From Bdellovibrionales bacterium (GTDB lineage Bacteria; Bdellovibrionota; Bdellovibrionia; Bdellovibrionales; Bdellovibrionaceae): 6,903 nucleotides of DNA. This document shows, in pieces, positions 1 to 5,375 of this stretch; position 1 is the stretch's first letter; every line of letters starts with the position of its first letter. A model generated the notes under the pieces. The model was not told the DNA's origin. It did no database searches and saw only the letters and a program-made list of their open reading frames with translations. Both the position numbers and the translations under genes were made by a program. The stretch is from positions 1 to 6,903 of the forward strand of contig DAHVKR010000069.1 of the NCBI GenBank assembly GCA_027320785.1, in the 5' to 3' direction.

Positions 1-1
1 C

Positions 2-334
2 CCCTCAAGCAACTGGGGTCCTCAAAAAGTGAAGATTGCAGCCCCTGGAGAAAAAATTCTCTCTCTGCTGCCTCACTCGAAAATTGGCTATATGACAGGA
101 ACTTCACAGGCAACGGCTCTCGTCACAGGCCTTGTGGTTCTTCTAAAAGAGAAACGTCCTGATTTAAAAACACCTGAAGAAATCATCCGCGTTCTGACTT
201 CAACAGGTGACTTTAATTCAAACCTTGTCGGCCTTATTCATAACCCCATGGGGGCCTCTGCTAAAAGAGCCCTCTATATGGCCTCTGACTTCTCTACTGA
301 AGTCAGTAAAGGTCTCTCGACTTACACACCTTAG
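2..334 (+). CDS. Subtilisin-like serine protease (S8 family), C-terminal part only
   Basis: This is the 3' end of a gene that begins before the window; the frame is open from base 2. The first codons read PSSNWGPQKVKIAAPG, the usual subtilase stretch before the active-site serine. The catalytic-serine motif follows as GTSQATALVTG, with the nucleophile Ser codon at 104-106. The proline that normally follows GTSMAT is replaced by Ala-Leu, a tolerated variant. After the motif comes the expected helix (LVVLLKEKRPDLKTPEEI) and about 45 residues that close the domain. The Asp and His of the triad and any signal peptide lie outside the window. S8 proteases are mostly exported endopeptidases; export here is inferred. 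There is no C-terminal anchor or added domain. The GTG at 29 is an internal valine codon, not a start. Family assignment is secure; the substrate is unknown. Confidence 0.9.
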   Translation, partial: PSSNWGPQKVKIAAPGEKILSLLPHSKIGYMTGTSQATALVTGLVVLLKEKRPDLKTPEEIIRVLTSTGDFNSNLVGLIHNPMGASAKRALYMASDFSTEVSKGLSTYTP

Positions 335-345
335 CAGCTGCGACT

Positions 346-384
346 GAGTGTATTTTTCTATTTACAAATACACTCCGCTCTTTT
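346..384 (+). terminator. Possible intrinsic terminator after the protease gene
   Basis: A perfect 10-bp inverted repeat lies 11 nt after the protease stop codon: GAGTGTATTT at 346-355 and AAATACACTC at 366-375, with a 10-nt loop. A short T-run (381-384) follows 5 nt after the stem. The stem is AT-rich and the T-tract is short and displaced, so this may be a weak terminator. It could instead be an operator for the thioesterase gene that starts at 396. Confidence 0.35.
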
Positions 385-395
385 CAAATAAGATT

Positions 396-842
396 ATGAA
401 TTCTTTATGGAAAAAAACACCCCAGCTTGATCACATCAATCAGATTAGTAAAAGAACAGCTTCCGAAAATATGGGCATACAATTTACAGAGATCGGCCCT
501 GATTTTCTACGGGCGACAATGCCCGTGGATCATCGAACCGTACAACCTGCGGGCCTGCTTCATGGTGGAGCCAGCGTTCTTCTTGCCGAAACCCTTGGAA
601 GCGTGGCTTCTCTTTTTTGCCGAGAAGATGAAAGCACTCTCCCTGTGGGAGTTGAAATTAACGCCAATCATTTACGACCGGCACGCAACGGCCTTGTCAC
701 AGGCATAGTCAGTCCACTTCATATAGGTCGTTCCATTCATGTTTGGGAAATTCGGATCACGAATTCATCAGGCCAACTTTGCTGCATTTCTCGACTCACC
801 GTAACCCTAGTCAGACAAGTAGCAGCCAATCCTTCTTCTTAA
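396..842 (+). CDS. Hotdog-fold acyl-CoA thioesterase, YdiI/MenI-like (PaaI family)
   Basis: This 148-residue protein should hydrolyse an acyl-CoA thioester in the cytoplasm. It resembles E. coli YdiI (MenI, 1,4-dihydroxy-2-naphthoyl-CoA hydrolase of menaquinone synthesis) along its whole length: ATMPVDHRTVQPAGLLHGGAS at 40-60, VGVEINANHLR at 84-94, then HVWEI and CCISRLT. The YdiI active-site residues appear to be kept as Gln50, His56 and Glu65. I prefer the ATG at 396 over an in-frame GTG at 348. The GTG lies inside an inverted repeat, and starting at 396 gives the family's usual N-terminus (SLWKK) and length. The ribosome binding site is weak. A poor promoter-like pair (TTTACA 361-366, TCAAAT 384-389) would make the message nearly leaderless. 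The true acyl-CoA substrate is uncertain, because no menaquinone genes are adjacent. Confidence 0.88.
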   Translation: MNSLWKKTPQLDHINQISKRTASENMGIQFTEIGPDFLRATMPVDHRTVQPAGLLHGGASVLLAETLGSVASLFCREDESTLPVGVEINANHLRPARNGLVTGIVSPLHIGRSIHVWEIRITNSSGQLCCISRLTVTLVRQVAANPSS

Positions 843-2266
843 ATAAAAGAAAGATCTTTTACTGGGGGCGACTCCAGAGGAGTTTCTTTTTTTTCGATCT
901 CTTTTTGATATGACGAAAGTTTTCTAAACAAAGTTTTTCGATCAATTTGCAGAATTGAGGCGGCCTTGTCTTTTCGACCGCCCGTTTTGGTCAGAATATA
1001 CTGAATGTAAAGAAGCTCTAGATCCCTTAAAGACATGGGCTCTAGAAGGTCAAACAGAGCTGCGCTCTTCCTATTAATTGGCTTATCATCATGATATGAC
1101 AAAAATAAATTATCGCGCGTGATTTCATGGCCCGATAAAACGACGGCTCTCTCCATCGCATTTTCCAGCTCCCTGACATTGCCAGGCCAACTATAGGAAA
1201 GTAAAGCCTGCAAAGCCCCTTGAGAGATTCGTTTATTCGTAATGTTGTACTTTTTTAACATGCGATTTAAAAAGAGCTGAGCTAAAGGAATGATATCTTC
1301 GGTTCTTTCACGCAGCGGCGATAAATGAATCGGTATAACATTCAAACGATAGTACAAATCACTTCGAAAGTCTCCAGCCCGAATACTCTGTTCAAGGTTC
1401 TTATGAGTGGCCGCTACAATCCTGACATCCACAGAATATAAGTCATTGGCCCCAACTGGCCTTACTTTCTTTTCCTGCAAGACACGTAAGATCTTAGCCT
1501 GTAAAGGAAGACTCAGATCTCCAATTTCATCCAAAAAAAGAGTTCCCCCGTTGGCTTCTCTAAAAAGTCCACGACGATTTTGAACAGCCCCAGTGAAGGA
1601 ACCTTTAGCATGACCAAAAAGTTCAGACTCAAGAAGTCCTTCTGGTATGGCCGCACAATTAATCGCCACAAGAGGCTTATTTCCACGAGGACTCAGATTA
1701 TGAATAATCTGTGCGATGACTTCTTTTCCCGTCCCACTTTCTCCTGTAATCAAAACATTAGCTGATGTCAGGGCTACTTTTTCTGTGAGCTCCATGACTT
1801 TTTTCATATCAGCACTTTGACTGACAATTTGAGCTTGCTGTATCTGCTGCTGCAAACGTGATGAGGGTTGTTGAGCATCCTTTACATATTCTGTGCTTAA
1901 AGCCCGCCCAACTAGAGTCATAAGGTCTGTCGGCGTAAACGGTTTTTGAATAAAATCGTCAGCTCCTCCCCTTAAAGCTTCGATTACACGATTCATAGTT
2001 CCAAAAGCTGTCATCATCAAAATAGGAGTACTCGGCATCAATTCTTTAACTGATGTTAAAAACTGCAATCCATTCATTTCAGGCATTTGAATATCTGAAA
2101 TAATAAGATCGATACGTTTCTCTTGGGATTTTAAATACTCAAGGGCTTTTTCAGCATGCAAAAATGTTTGCACTTCGTACCCGCGACGCGCAAGAGTCAC
2201 TTGCATATTTTTAAGAATATCCAAGTCATCATCCACGATAAGAACTCTGGAGCTGCCTAGACTCAT
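839..2266 (-). CDS. Sigma-54-dependent response regulator (NtrC/LuxO type: REC-AAA+-Fis HTH)
   Basis: This 475-residue transcription activator has the full three-domain layout. The receiver (about 5-122) has acidic pocket Asp12-14, phosphoacceptor Asp58 (IISDIQMPEMNG), Thr86 and Lys108 (QKPF). The AAA+ domain (about 148-385) has Walker A GESGTGKE at 175-182, the sigma-54 contact loop as GSFTGA at 222-227 (Ser for the usual Ala), Walker B GGTLFLDE at 240-247, Arg307 in YYRLNV, SPLRER at 316-321 and sensor II WPGNVRELEN at 360-369. A Fis-type helix-turn-helix (about 412-453) ends in AASILQIDRKTLFRKL. All the elements needed for ATP-driven opening of sigma-54 polymerase are present. The ATG is preceded by AAGGAG at good spacing. 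It is the last gene of an operon, 20 nt after the Hpt gene, which is its likely phosphodonor. Targets are unknown; a candidate promoter lies at 5330. Confidence 0.95.
   Translation of the reverse strand: MSLGSSRVLIVDDDLDILKNMQVTLARRGYEVQTFLHAEKALEYLKSQEKRIDLIISDIQMPEMNGLQFLTSVKELMPSTPILMMTAFGTMNRVIEALRGGADDFIQKPFTPTDLMTLVGRALSTEYVKDAQQPSSRLQQQIQQAQIVSQSADMKKVMELTEKVALTSANVLITGESGTGKEVIAQIIHNLSPRGNKPLVAINCAAIPEGLLESELFGHAKGSFTGAVQNRRGLFREANGGTLFLDEIGDLSLPLQAKILRVLQEKKVRPVGANDLYSVDVRIVAATHKNLEQSIRAGDFRSDLYYRLNVIPIHLSPLRERTEDIIPLAQLFLNRMLKKYNITNKRISQGALQALLSYSWPGNVRELENAMERAVVLSGHEITRDNLFLSYHDDKPINRKSAALFDLLEPMSLRDLELLYIQYILTKTGGRKDKAASILQIDRKTLFRKLSSYQKEIEKKETPLESPPVKDLSFI
871..894 (+). terminator. 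Intrinsic terminator for the thioesterase gene, inside the convergent gene
   Basis: ACTCC-AGA-GGAGT (871-883) forms a short GC-containing stem with a 3-nt loop. It is followed at once by a T-rich run with one C (884-894). Read on the plus strand this is a classical Rho-independent terminator about 30 nt after the thioesterase stop codon. The same bases encode the C-terminal KKETPLESP of the sigma-54 regulator on the minus strand. The stem is only 5 bp (6 with a G-U pair), so strength is uncertain. Confidence 0.55.
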
Positions 2267-2286
2267 AATATCTCCTTAAACAGTCA

Positions 2287-2652
2287 TCAATGAGTGTTTG
2301 TTAGTGAATCTGAGTCTTCCACTGTGGGAATATAAACTATTTCAAGATGTTCAATATATTGCTCAACTTGCATGAGTAAGTTTTCTATTTCGTCATGTTT
2401 TTTATTCTCGGCCCATGTCTCCATGGCCTCACCGGCTTCACTCAGCTTTTGGAATCCATAACTAGCGCAGGTCCCTTTCCAACGATGGCCCATTCTTTGT
2501 ATCTGCTCAAAATTAAGGGACTCAAGAAACCCAATTGTCTTCAGAAGATCTTCTTTACGGTTATTCAGAAACCATGGAATGATATCCATGAAAGTTTCAT
2601 CAACGTATACTTTCTTATCATCAAAAATTGAATTAAGTAATTTTGAGCTCAT
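2287..2652 (-). CDS. Free-standing Hpt (histidine phosphotransfer) protein
   Basis: This 121-residue, largely helical protein carries the Hpt signature GHRWKGTCASYGF at 55-67. His56 is the likely phospho-histidine, with Lys59-Gly60 and Gly66 in their usual places. Flanking helices (about 31-46, 68-82 and 85-106) fit a four-helix bundle. There is no kinase ATPase domain, receiver or membrane segment, so it should act as a soluble phosphate shuttle between receivers, as LuxU and Ypd1 do. The start is well set by AAAGGAGGT just before the ATG. It sits 26 nt after a receiver-only gene and 20 nt before the sigma-54 regulator in the same operon. The hybrid kinase encoded at 3674-5260 ends in a receiver and has no Hpt domain, so this protein is its natural partner. 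The acidic tail (VEDSDSLTNTH) is of unknown use. Overall similarity to known Hpt proteins looks low, but the motif and context agree. Confidence 0.85.
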   Translation of the reverse strand: MSSKLLNSIFDDKKVYVDETFMDIIPWFLNNRKEDLLKTIGFLESLNFEQIQRMGHRWKGTCASYGFQKLSEAGEAMETWAENKKHDEIENLLMQVEQYIEHLEIVYIPTVEDSDSLTNTH

Positions 2653-2678
2653 ACAACCTCCTTTACTTGTCAGCTAAA

Positions 2679-3167
2679 TTAAATAATGTAAAAACTTCGA
2701 TTCAAAATATCATGTATATGACTTTTTAAAGCCGCAGGCCCCATCTTCTTTTCCCAAAAATCAACTACTTTAAAGTTTTCAACAAATGGCAACTGAAGCT
2801 TTTCATATTCGTAGGCAGAGACCATCACTACAGGTCTTTTTAAGACTCCCCACTTCTCTCCTATCAAAGGATCCCGATTAATGGACTCATCAATTTTCTT
2901 TAAAACTTCTCCGCCGTTAAGACCCGGCAAAGACCAATCCATAAAAATAAGGTCATATTGATGATTGACCAGGTTTTCAAGAGCATCGTACCCATCCATA
3001 CAATATTCAACACGACAGTTTTCAATTCTTAATTGTCGGGTCATCAACATGGCCATCTCGACATCGTCGTCAACAACCAGTACTCTTTTAAAGTTTTTAA
3101 AGTGATCTTTCGCAAGAGGTATTAAAGACTCTACTTGATCTGTCTGAATTGTCATTTGCATATCCAT
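2679..3167 (-). CDS. Receiver-only response regulator (CheY-like)
   Basis: This 162-residue protein is a single receiver domain with a short N-terminal extension of about 25 residues. With the start at 3167, the acidic pocket is Asp33-35 (VLVVDDDVEMA), the phosphoacceptor is Asp77 (LIFMDWSLPGLNGG) and the switch Ser is Ser117 (VVMVSAYE). The conserved lysine falls in FWEKKMGP (Lys140 or Lys141), with Met where Pro is usual. The segment between alpha-3 and beta-4 (SINRDPLIGEKWGVLKRP) is longer than in CheY. No output domain is present. The frame is open up to a GTG at 3251, but only the ATG at 3167 has a good ribosome binding site and lies downstream of the likely promoter. As first gene of the operon with the Hpt protein and sigma-54 regulator, it could compete for phosphate as a sink or act as a diffusible output. 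Confidence 0.88.
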   Translation of the reverse strand: MDMQMTIQTDQVESLIPLAKDHFKNFKRVLVVDDDVEMAMLMTRQLRIENCRVEYCMDGYDALENLVNHQYDLIFMDWSLPGLNGGEVLKKIDESINRDPLIGEKWGVLKRPVVMVSAYEYEKLQLPFVENFKVVDFWEKKMGPAALKSHIHDILNRSFYII

Positions 3168-3174
3168 ACGCAAA

Positions 3175-3180
3175 CTCCTT
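3175..3180 (-). promoter_or_regulatory. Ribosome binding site fixing the start at 3167
   Basis: On the minus strand AAGGAG lies 7 nt before the ATG at 3167. The in-frame upstream GTG (3251) and ATG (3221) have no comparable site. This supports the shorter 162-residue protein. Confidence 0.75.
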
Positions 3181-3216
3181 ATTACTTTATTTAATGATAA
3201 AACTTCTACAGATTGA

Positions 3217-3244
3217 TTCATAAAACAATACGGAGAGCTGTTAA
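3217..3244 (-). promoter_or_regulatory. Sigma-70-type promoter for the receiver-Hpt-sigma-54 regulator operon
   Basis: Read on the minus strand, TTAACA (3244-3239, 5 of 6 to consensus) and TATGAA (3222-3217, 4 of 6) are separated by 16 nt. Transcription would begin near 3210, leaving a leader of about 40 nt before the ATG at 3167. Its -35 box overlaps the -35 box of the divergent promoter at 3241-3269. Found by eye, not scored. Confidence 0.4.
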
Positions 3245-3269
3245 AATACACACCCTGACTCGTTATGAT
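3241..3269 (+). promoter_or_regulatory. Sigma-70-type promoter for the CsbD-like gene
   Basis: TTAAAA (3241-3246) and TATGAT (3264-3269, 5 of 6) are separated by the ideal 17 nt. The start of transcription would be near 3276, giving a leader of about 34 nt that carries AAAGGAGG at 3297-3304, 5 nt before the ATG at 3310. The -35 overlaps that of the minus-strand operon promoter. Confidence 0.45.
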
Positions 3270-3309
3270 TCACTACATTTATGTTAAACTTTAAATAAAG
3301 GAGGTTTTT

Positions 3310-3519
3310 ATGGAATTTAAAGATCCTATTAAATCACTTAGAATCATAAATTATATGCACGATAGATGGCCTCTTTTATCAGATAAAGACTTAATCTTTC
3401 TCGAGAAGCATCCCGAAAATTTAGTCATAAAACTTCAAAGACATTATCACTTAAATCGGAAAGATGCTTACACTGCCTACTTCGAACTTAAAAACTTTGA
3501 AGACAATCTTATGCACTAA
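3310..3519 (+). CDS. CsbD/YjbJ-like small stress protein (divergent)
   Basis: At 69 residues this protein has the same length as E. coli YjbJ and follows the spacing of conserved positions in the CsbD family. It has Trp then LSDKDL (YjbJ: W-x-x-LTDDDM), then Leu-Glu, then ENLVIKLQRHYHLNRKDAYTAYFEL against DQLVGKIQERYGYQKDQAEKEV. The usual N-terminal GxWxQxKG segment is not preserved (KSLRIINYMHDR), so it is a divergent member at best. CsbD proteins are abundant, small, soluble and charged. They are controlled by general stress sigma factors (SigB in Bacillus, RpoS in E. coli), and their biochemical role is unknown. The gene has a strong AAAGGAGG site and its own likely promoter, transcribed away from the relay operon. 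No clear terminator follows. It is also basic and histidine-containing, so an unrelated small protein cannot be excluded. Confidence 0.6.
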   Translation: MEFKDPIKSLRIINYMHDRWPLLSDKDLIFLEKHPENLVIKLQRHYHLNRKDAYTAYFELKNFEDNLMH

Positions 3520-3569
3520 ATCTTCCGCGAAGTTCACATTAAGTATTTGTAAATTTATTTATATTAGCA

Positions 3570-3585
3570 TGGTGCAACTCAAGCA
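3570..3585 (+). promoter_or_regulatory. Weak sigma-54-like element upstream of the hybrid kinase
   Basis: TGG at 3570-3572 and GC at 3583-3584 keep the invariant GG-N10-GC spacing of sigma-54 promoters, and A follows the GC. The remaining consensus positions are poor (AAGC in place of TTGC). A start near 3596 would lie 78 nt before the kinase ATG. A match this loose can arise by chance. Confidence 0.2.
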
Positions 3586-3624
3586 TCATTAAATAATCCT
3601 TGCTGAAAAATAAGAAAAGGATTT

Positions 3625-3657
3625 ATGAATTCACGACTACAACTTGTTACGACATGA
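3625..3657 (+). CDS. Possible 10-codon leader ORF before the kinase
   Basis: ATG at 3625 follows AAAAGGAT with suitable spacing and opens a 10-residue frame (MNSRLQLVTT) ending in TGA at 3655-3657, 16 nt before the kinase ATG. It shares its first nine bases (ATGAATTCA) with the kinase start. Its ribosome binding site lies in the right arm of a 7-bp inverted repeat (AATCCTT 3595-3601, AAGGATT 3617-3623). It may be a translated leader or chance; there is no run of regulatory codons. Confidence 0.25.
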   Translation: MNSRLQLVTT

Positions 3658-3661
3658 TAAA

Positions 3662-3667
3662 AGAGGA
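3662..3667 (+). promoter_or_regulatory. Ribosome binding site fixing the kinase start at 3674
   Basis: AGAGGA lies 6 nt before the ATG at 3674. The frame extends upstream to a TTG at 3644, but that codon has no ribosome binding site and would add only ten residues ahead of the PAS domain. Confidence 0.65.
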
Positions 3668-3673
3668 CTCAAA

Positions 3674-5260
3674 ATGAATTCATATTCAGATCGAAGTGCT
3701 GATTGGACAACAAGTGTTCAACCTAAATATTTAAAAGAGTATGTGATTGATTCTCTCCCCGTTCTCATTTGGCAAAGCGATGTGAATGGTCTATATACTT
3801 ACTTTAATTCATCTTGGATTGAATTTACAGGTCGACCGCTTGAACATGAAATTGGACTCGGCTGGATGAAAAGCATTCATCCGGAGGATTACCAAAGATG
3901 TTTCGAGTTCTTACAAAAACACTTTAAAGAAAAAAAATCTTTTGAAATTGAATATAGACTTCAAGATTCAGAAAGAAAATATCGTTGGATGATGGGTCAA
4001 GGCTGTCCCCAATATGATTCCAGCGGCTACTACTTAGGCTTTATAGGATACAATATTGACGTTTCCGATTACAAAAAACACCTGGATGATTTACAAATGG
4101 CTAAACAAGCTGCTGACGCTGCCAATATTATCAAAACTGAATTCTTAGCCAATGTGAGCCATGAAATTAGATCTCCCATGTCCATTATACTGGGATTTGC
4201 AGAAATTATGCGTGATGAAAACATGAGCGAACTCGAGAGACAGGATCTTCTGACTCGAATTCTTCGCAATGGACATCAACTTCTTAATATTATTAATGAT
4301 GTATTGGATGTTTCAAAAGTAGAAGCGAATAAAATTGAAGCCGAGTCTATTCAGTTTTCACTCTATTACCTTCTTCAGGAAATTCACGAACTCTTTGACA
4401 TTAAATCTCAGGAAAAAAATCTGATTTTTAAAATCAACCTCTCTGATAGCATTCCTGATCTTGTCAAATCTGATCCTACACGAATACAACAAATTCTGAC
4501 AAATCTTATTAGTAACTCGATTAAGTTCACCAACAAAGGCGAAGTCACTCTGACAGTCACCAGCTCTCCAATTGAAAATAATAAAACCTATATTAGCTTC
4601 GACGTGCATGATACGGGCATTGGAATCGCTCCTGAATATCAAAATAAAATTTTTAAACCTTTTGGTCAGGTCGACGCGACTATTAGTCGAAAATATGGAG
4701 GAACGGGATTAGGACTTTTTCTTTCGTATCGATTAGCTCAAGTATTGGGAGGCCAACTAGCTCTTGTAAAAAGTCAGCCTAATGAAGGAAGTACATTTCA
4801 ATTTCGAATTCCTGTCGAAGTTGCAGAGGCCTCACCACCTGTACAGCTAACACTAACGCATCACTTGTCAAAAAAATCACCTTTATATGGTATAAAAATT
4901 TTAATTGTCGATGATGCAGAAGAAAATAGACTTTTATTCAATCGATTTTTCTCTCAGACTGGAGCTCATGTCGAGTCTGCCTCCAATGGTGAAATTGCTA
5001 TTCAAATGTGTCAGCAAAATAAATATGACATCATTTTGACGGACATCAAAATGCCCGGTATGGATGGTTATACTGTTTTAAAGAAAATTCGGCAGTTTGA
5101 CTCAAAGACCCCCATAGTGGCCTTAACAGCCCATGCTCTTACAACAGAAAAAGACAAATGCCTTCAAGAAGGCTTCTCCGAGCATATTACAAAGCCTGTC
5201 AATCGGCAGAGTCTTATTTCACAAGTCACAAAAATCCTTCAAAAGAAGACATCTAAATGA
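3674..5260 (+). CDS. Hybrid sensor histidine kinase (PAS-HisKA-HATPase-REC), cytoplasmic
   Basis: This 528-residue kinase contains one PAS domain with its C-terminal motif (about 22-132; YRWMMGQGCPQYDSSG, then FIGYNIDVSDYK) and a short helical linker. HisKA follows, with phospho-acceptor His163 in FLANVSHEIRSPMS. The HATPase domain has an N box (Asn277, Asn281 in NLISNSIKFT), G1 DTGIGI at 313-318, FKPFGQVD at 327-334 and G2 GGTGLGL at 342-348. The C-terminal receiver (about 406-523) has Asp413-414, phosphoacceptor Asp457 (ILTDIKMPGMDG), Thr485 and Lys507 (ITKP). All catalytic residues look intact. There is no transmembrane segment or signal peptide, so it should sense an internal signal through PAS; the ligand is unknown. 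It lacks an Hpt domain, which the opposite operon supplies. Phosphate would pass His163 to Asp457, then to the Hpt His56, then to Asp58 of the sigma-54 regulator. Confidence 0.95.
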   Translation: MNSYSDRSADWTTSVQPKYLKEYVIDSLPVLIWQSDVNGLYTYFNSSWIEFTGRPLEHEIGLGWMKSIHPEDYQRCFEFLQKHFKEKKSFEIEYRLQDSERKYRWMMGQGCPQYDSSGYYLGFIGYNIDVSDYKKHLDDLQMAKQAADAANIIKTEFLANVSHEIRSPMSIILGFAEIMRDENMSELERQDLLTRILRNGHQLLNIINDVLDVSKVEANKIEAESIQFSLYYLLQEIHELFDIKSQEKNLIFKINLSDSIPDLVKSDPTRIQQILTNLISNSIKFTNKGEVTLTVTSSPIENNKTYISFDVHDTGIGIAPEYQNKIFKPFGQVDATISRKYGGTGLGLFLSYRLAQVLGGQLALVKSQPNEGSTFQFRIPVEVAEASPPVQLTLTHHLSKKSPLYGIKILIVDDAEENRLLFNRFFSQTGAHVESASNGEIAIQMCQQNKYDIILTDIKMPGMDGYTVLKKIRQFDSKTPIVALTAHALTTEKDKCLQEGFSEHITKPVNRQSLISQVTKILQKKTSK

Positions 5261-5294
5261 TTATGGGGCCTTCTAATGGGCGTTTTGCCTCAAA

Positions 5295-5314
5295 GATATG
5301 CCATTCACCATATC
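5295..5314. repeat. Short dyad upstream of the sigma-54 promoter
   Basis: GATATG (5295-5300) and CATATC (5309-5314) form a perfect 6-bp dyad with an 8-nt centre. Its middle lies about 50 bp upstream of the predicted start of transcription near 5356. Fis-type activators bind dyads, usually further upstream (about 80-150 bp), so this is only a candidate operator. Confidence 0.25.
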
Positions 5315-5329
5315 AAGGGGTTTCTAGTA

Positions 5330-5345
5330 TGGCCTTCCGATTGCT
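5330..5345 (+). promoter_or_regulatory. Sigma-54 (-24/-12) promoter for the receiver and unknown gene pair
   Basis: TGGC (5330-5333), seven bases, then TTGCT (5341-5345) match the sigma-54 consensus TGGCAC-N5-TTGCW at every strongly conserved position, with the required GG-N10-GC spacing. The mismatches are in the less conserved middle. The predicted start near 5356 lies 20 nt before the ATG at 5376 and just upstream of the AGGGGAG ribosome binding site. It lies in a 115-bp non-coding gap, and a sigma-54 activator is encoded at 839-2266. Confidence 0.7.
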
Positions 5346-5375
5346 TACATCATAATAAAAGTAGAGGGGAGTAAA

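Noticed and set aside
334..341. GCAGCTGC palindrome at the protease stop codon
   Set aside because: An isolated 8-bp palindrome overlapping the stop codon has no further support as a site.
348..395. GTG-initiated 16-residue extension of the thioesterase
   Set aside because: The GTG lies inside a 10-bp inverted repeat, has no ribosome binding site, and the extra residues do not occur in the YdiI/MenI family.
427..708. 93-codon open frame inside the thioesterase gene
   Set aside because: It is a shadow in another frame; the overlapping frame has strong family similarity and this one has none.
3168..3251. GTG-initiated 28-residue extension of the receiver protein
   Set aside because: It would run through the predicted promoter boxes and lacks a ribosome binding site, whereas AAGGAG stands before the ATG at 3167.
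3521..3531. CTTC-CGC-GAAG hairpin after the CsbD-like gene
   Set aside because: The stem is only 4 bp and no T-tract follows, so I do not call a terminator.
4358..4642. 94-codon minus-strand frame inside the kinase gene
   Set aside because: It is antisense to conserved HATPase codons and has no ribosome binding site or recognisable motif. The same applies to the antisense frames at 1580-1765, 2395-2631, 4069-4269, 6004-6246 and 6407-6607.
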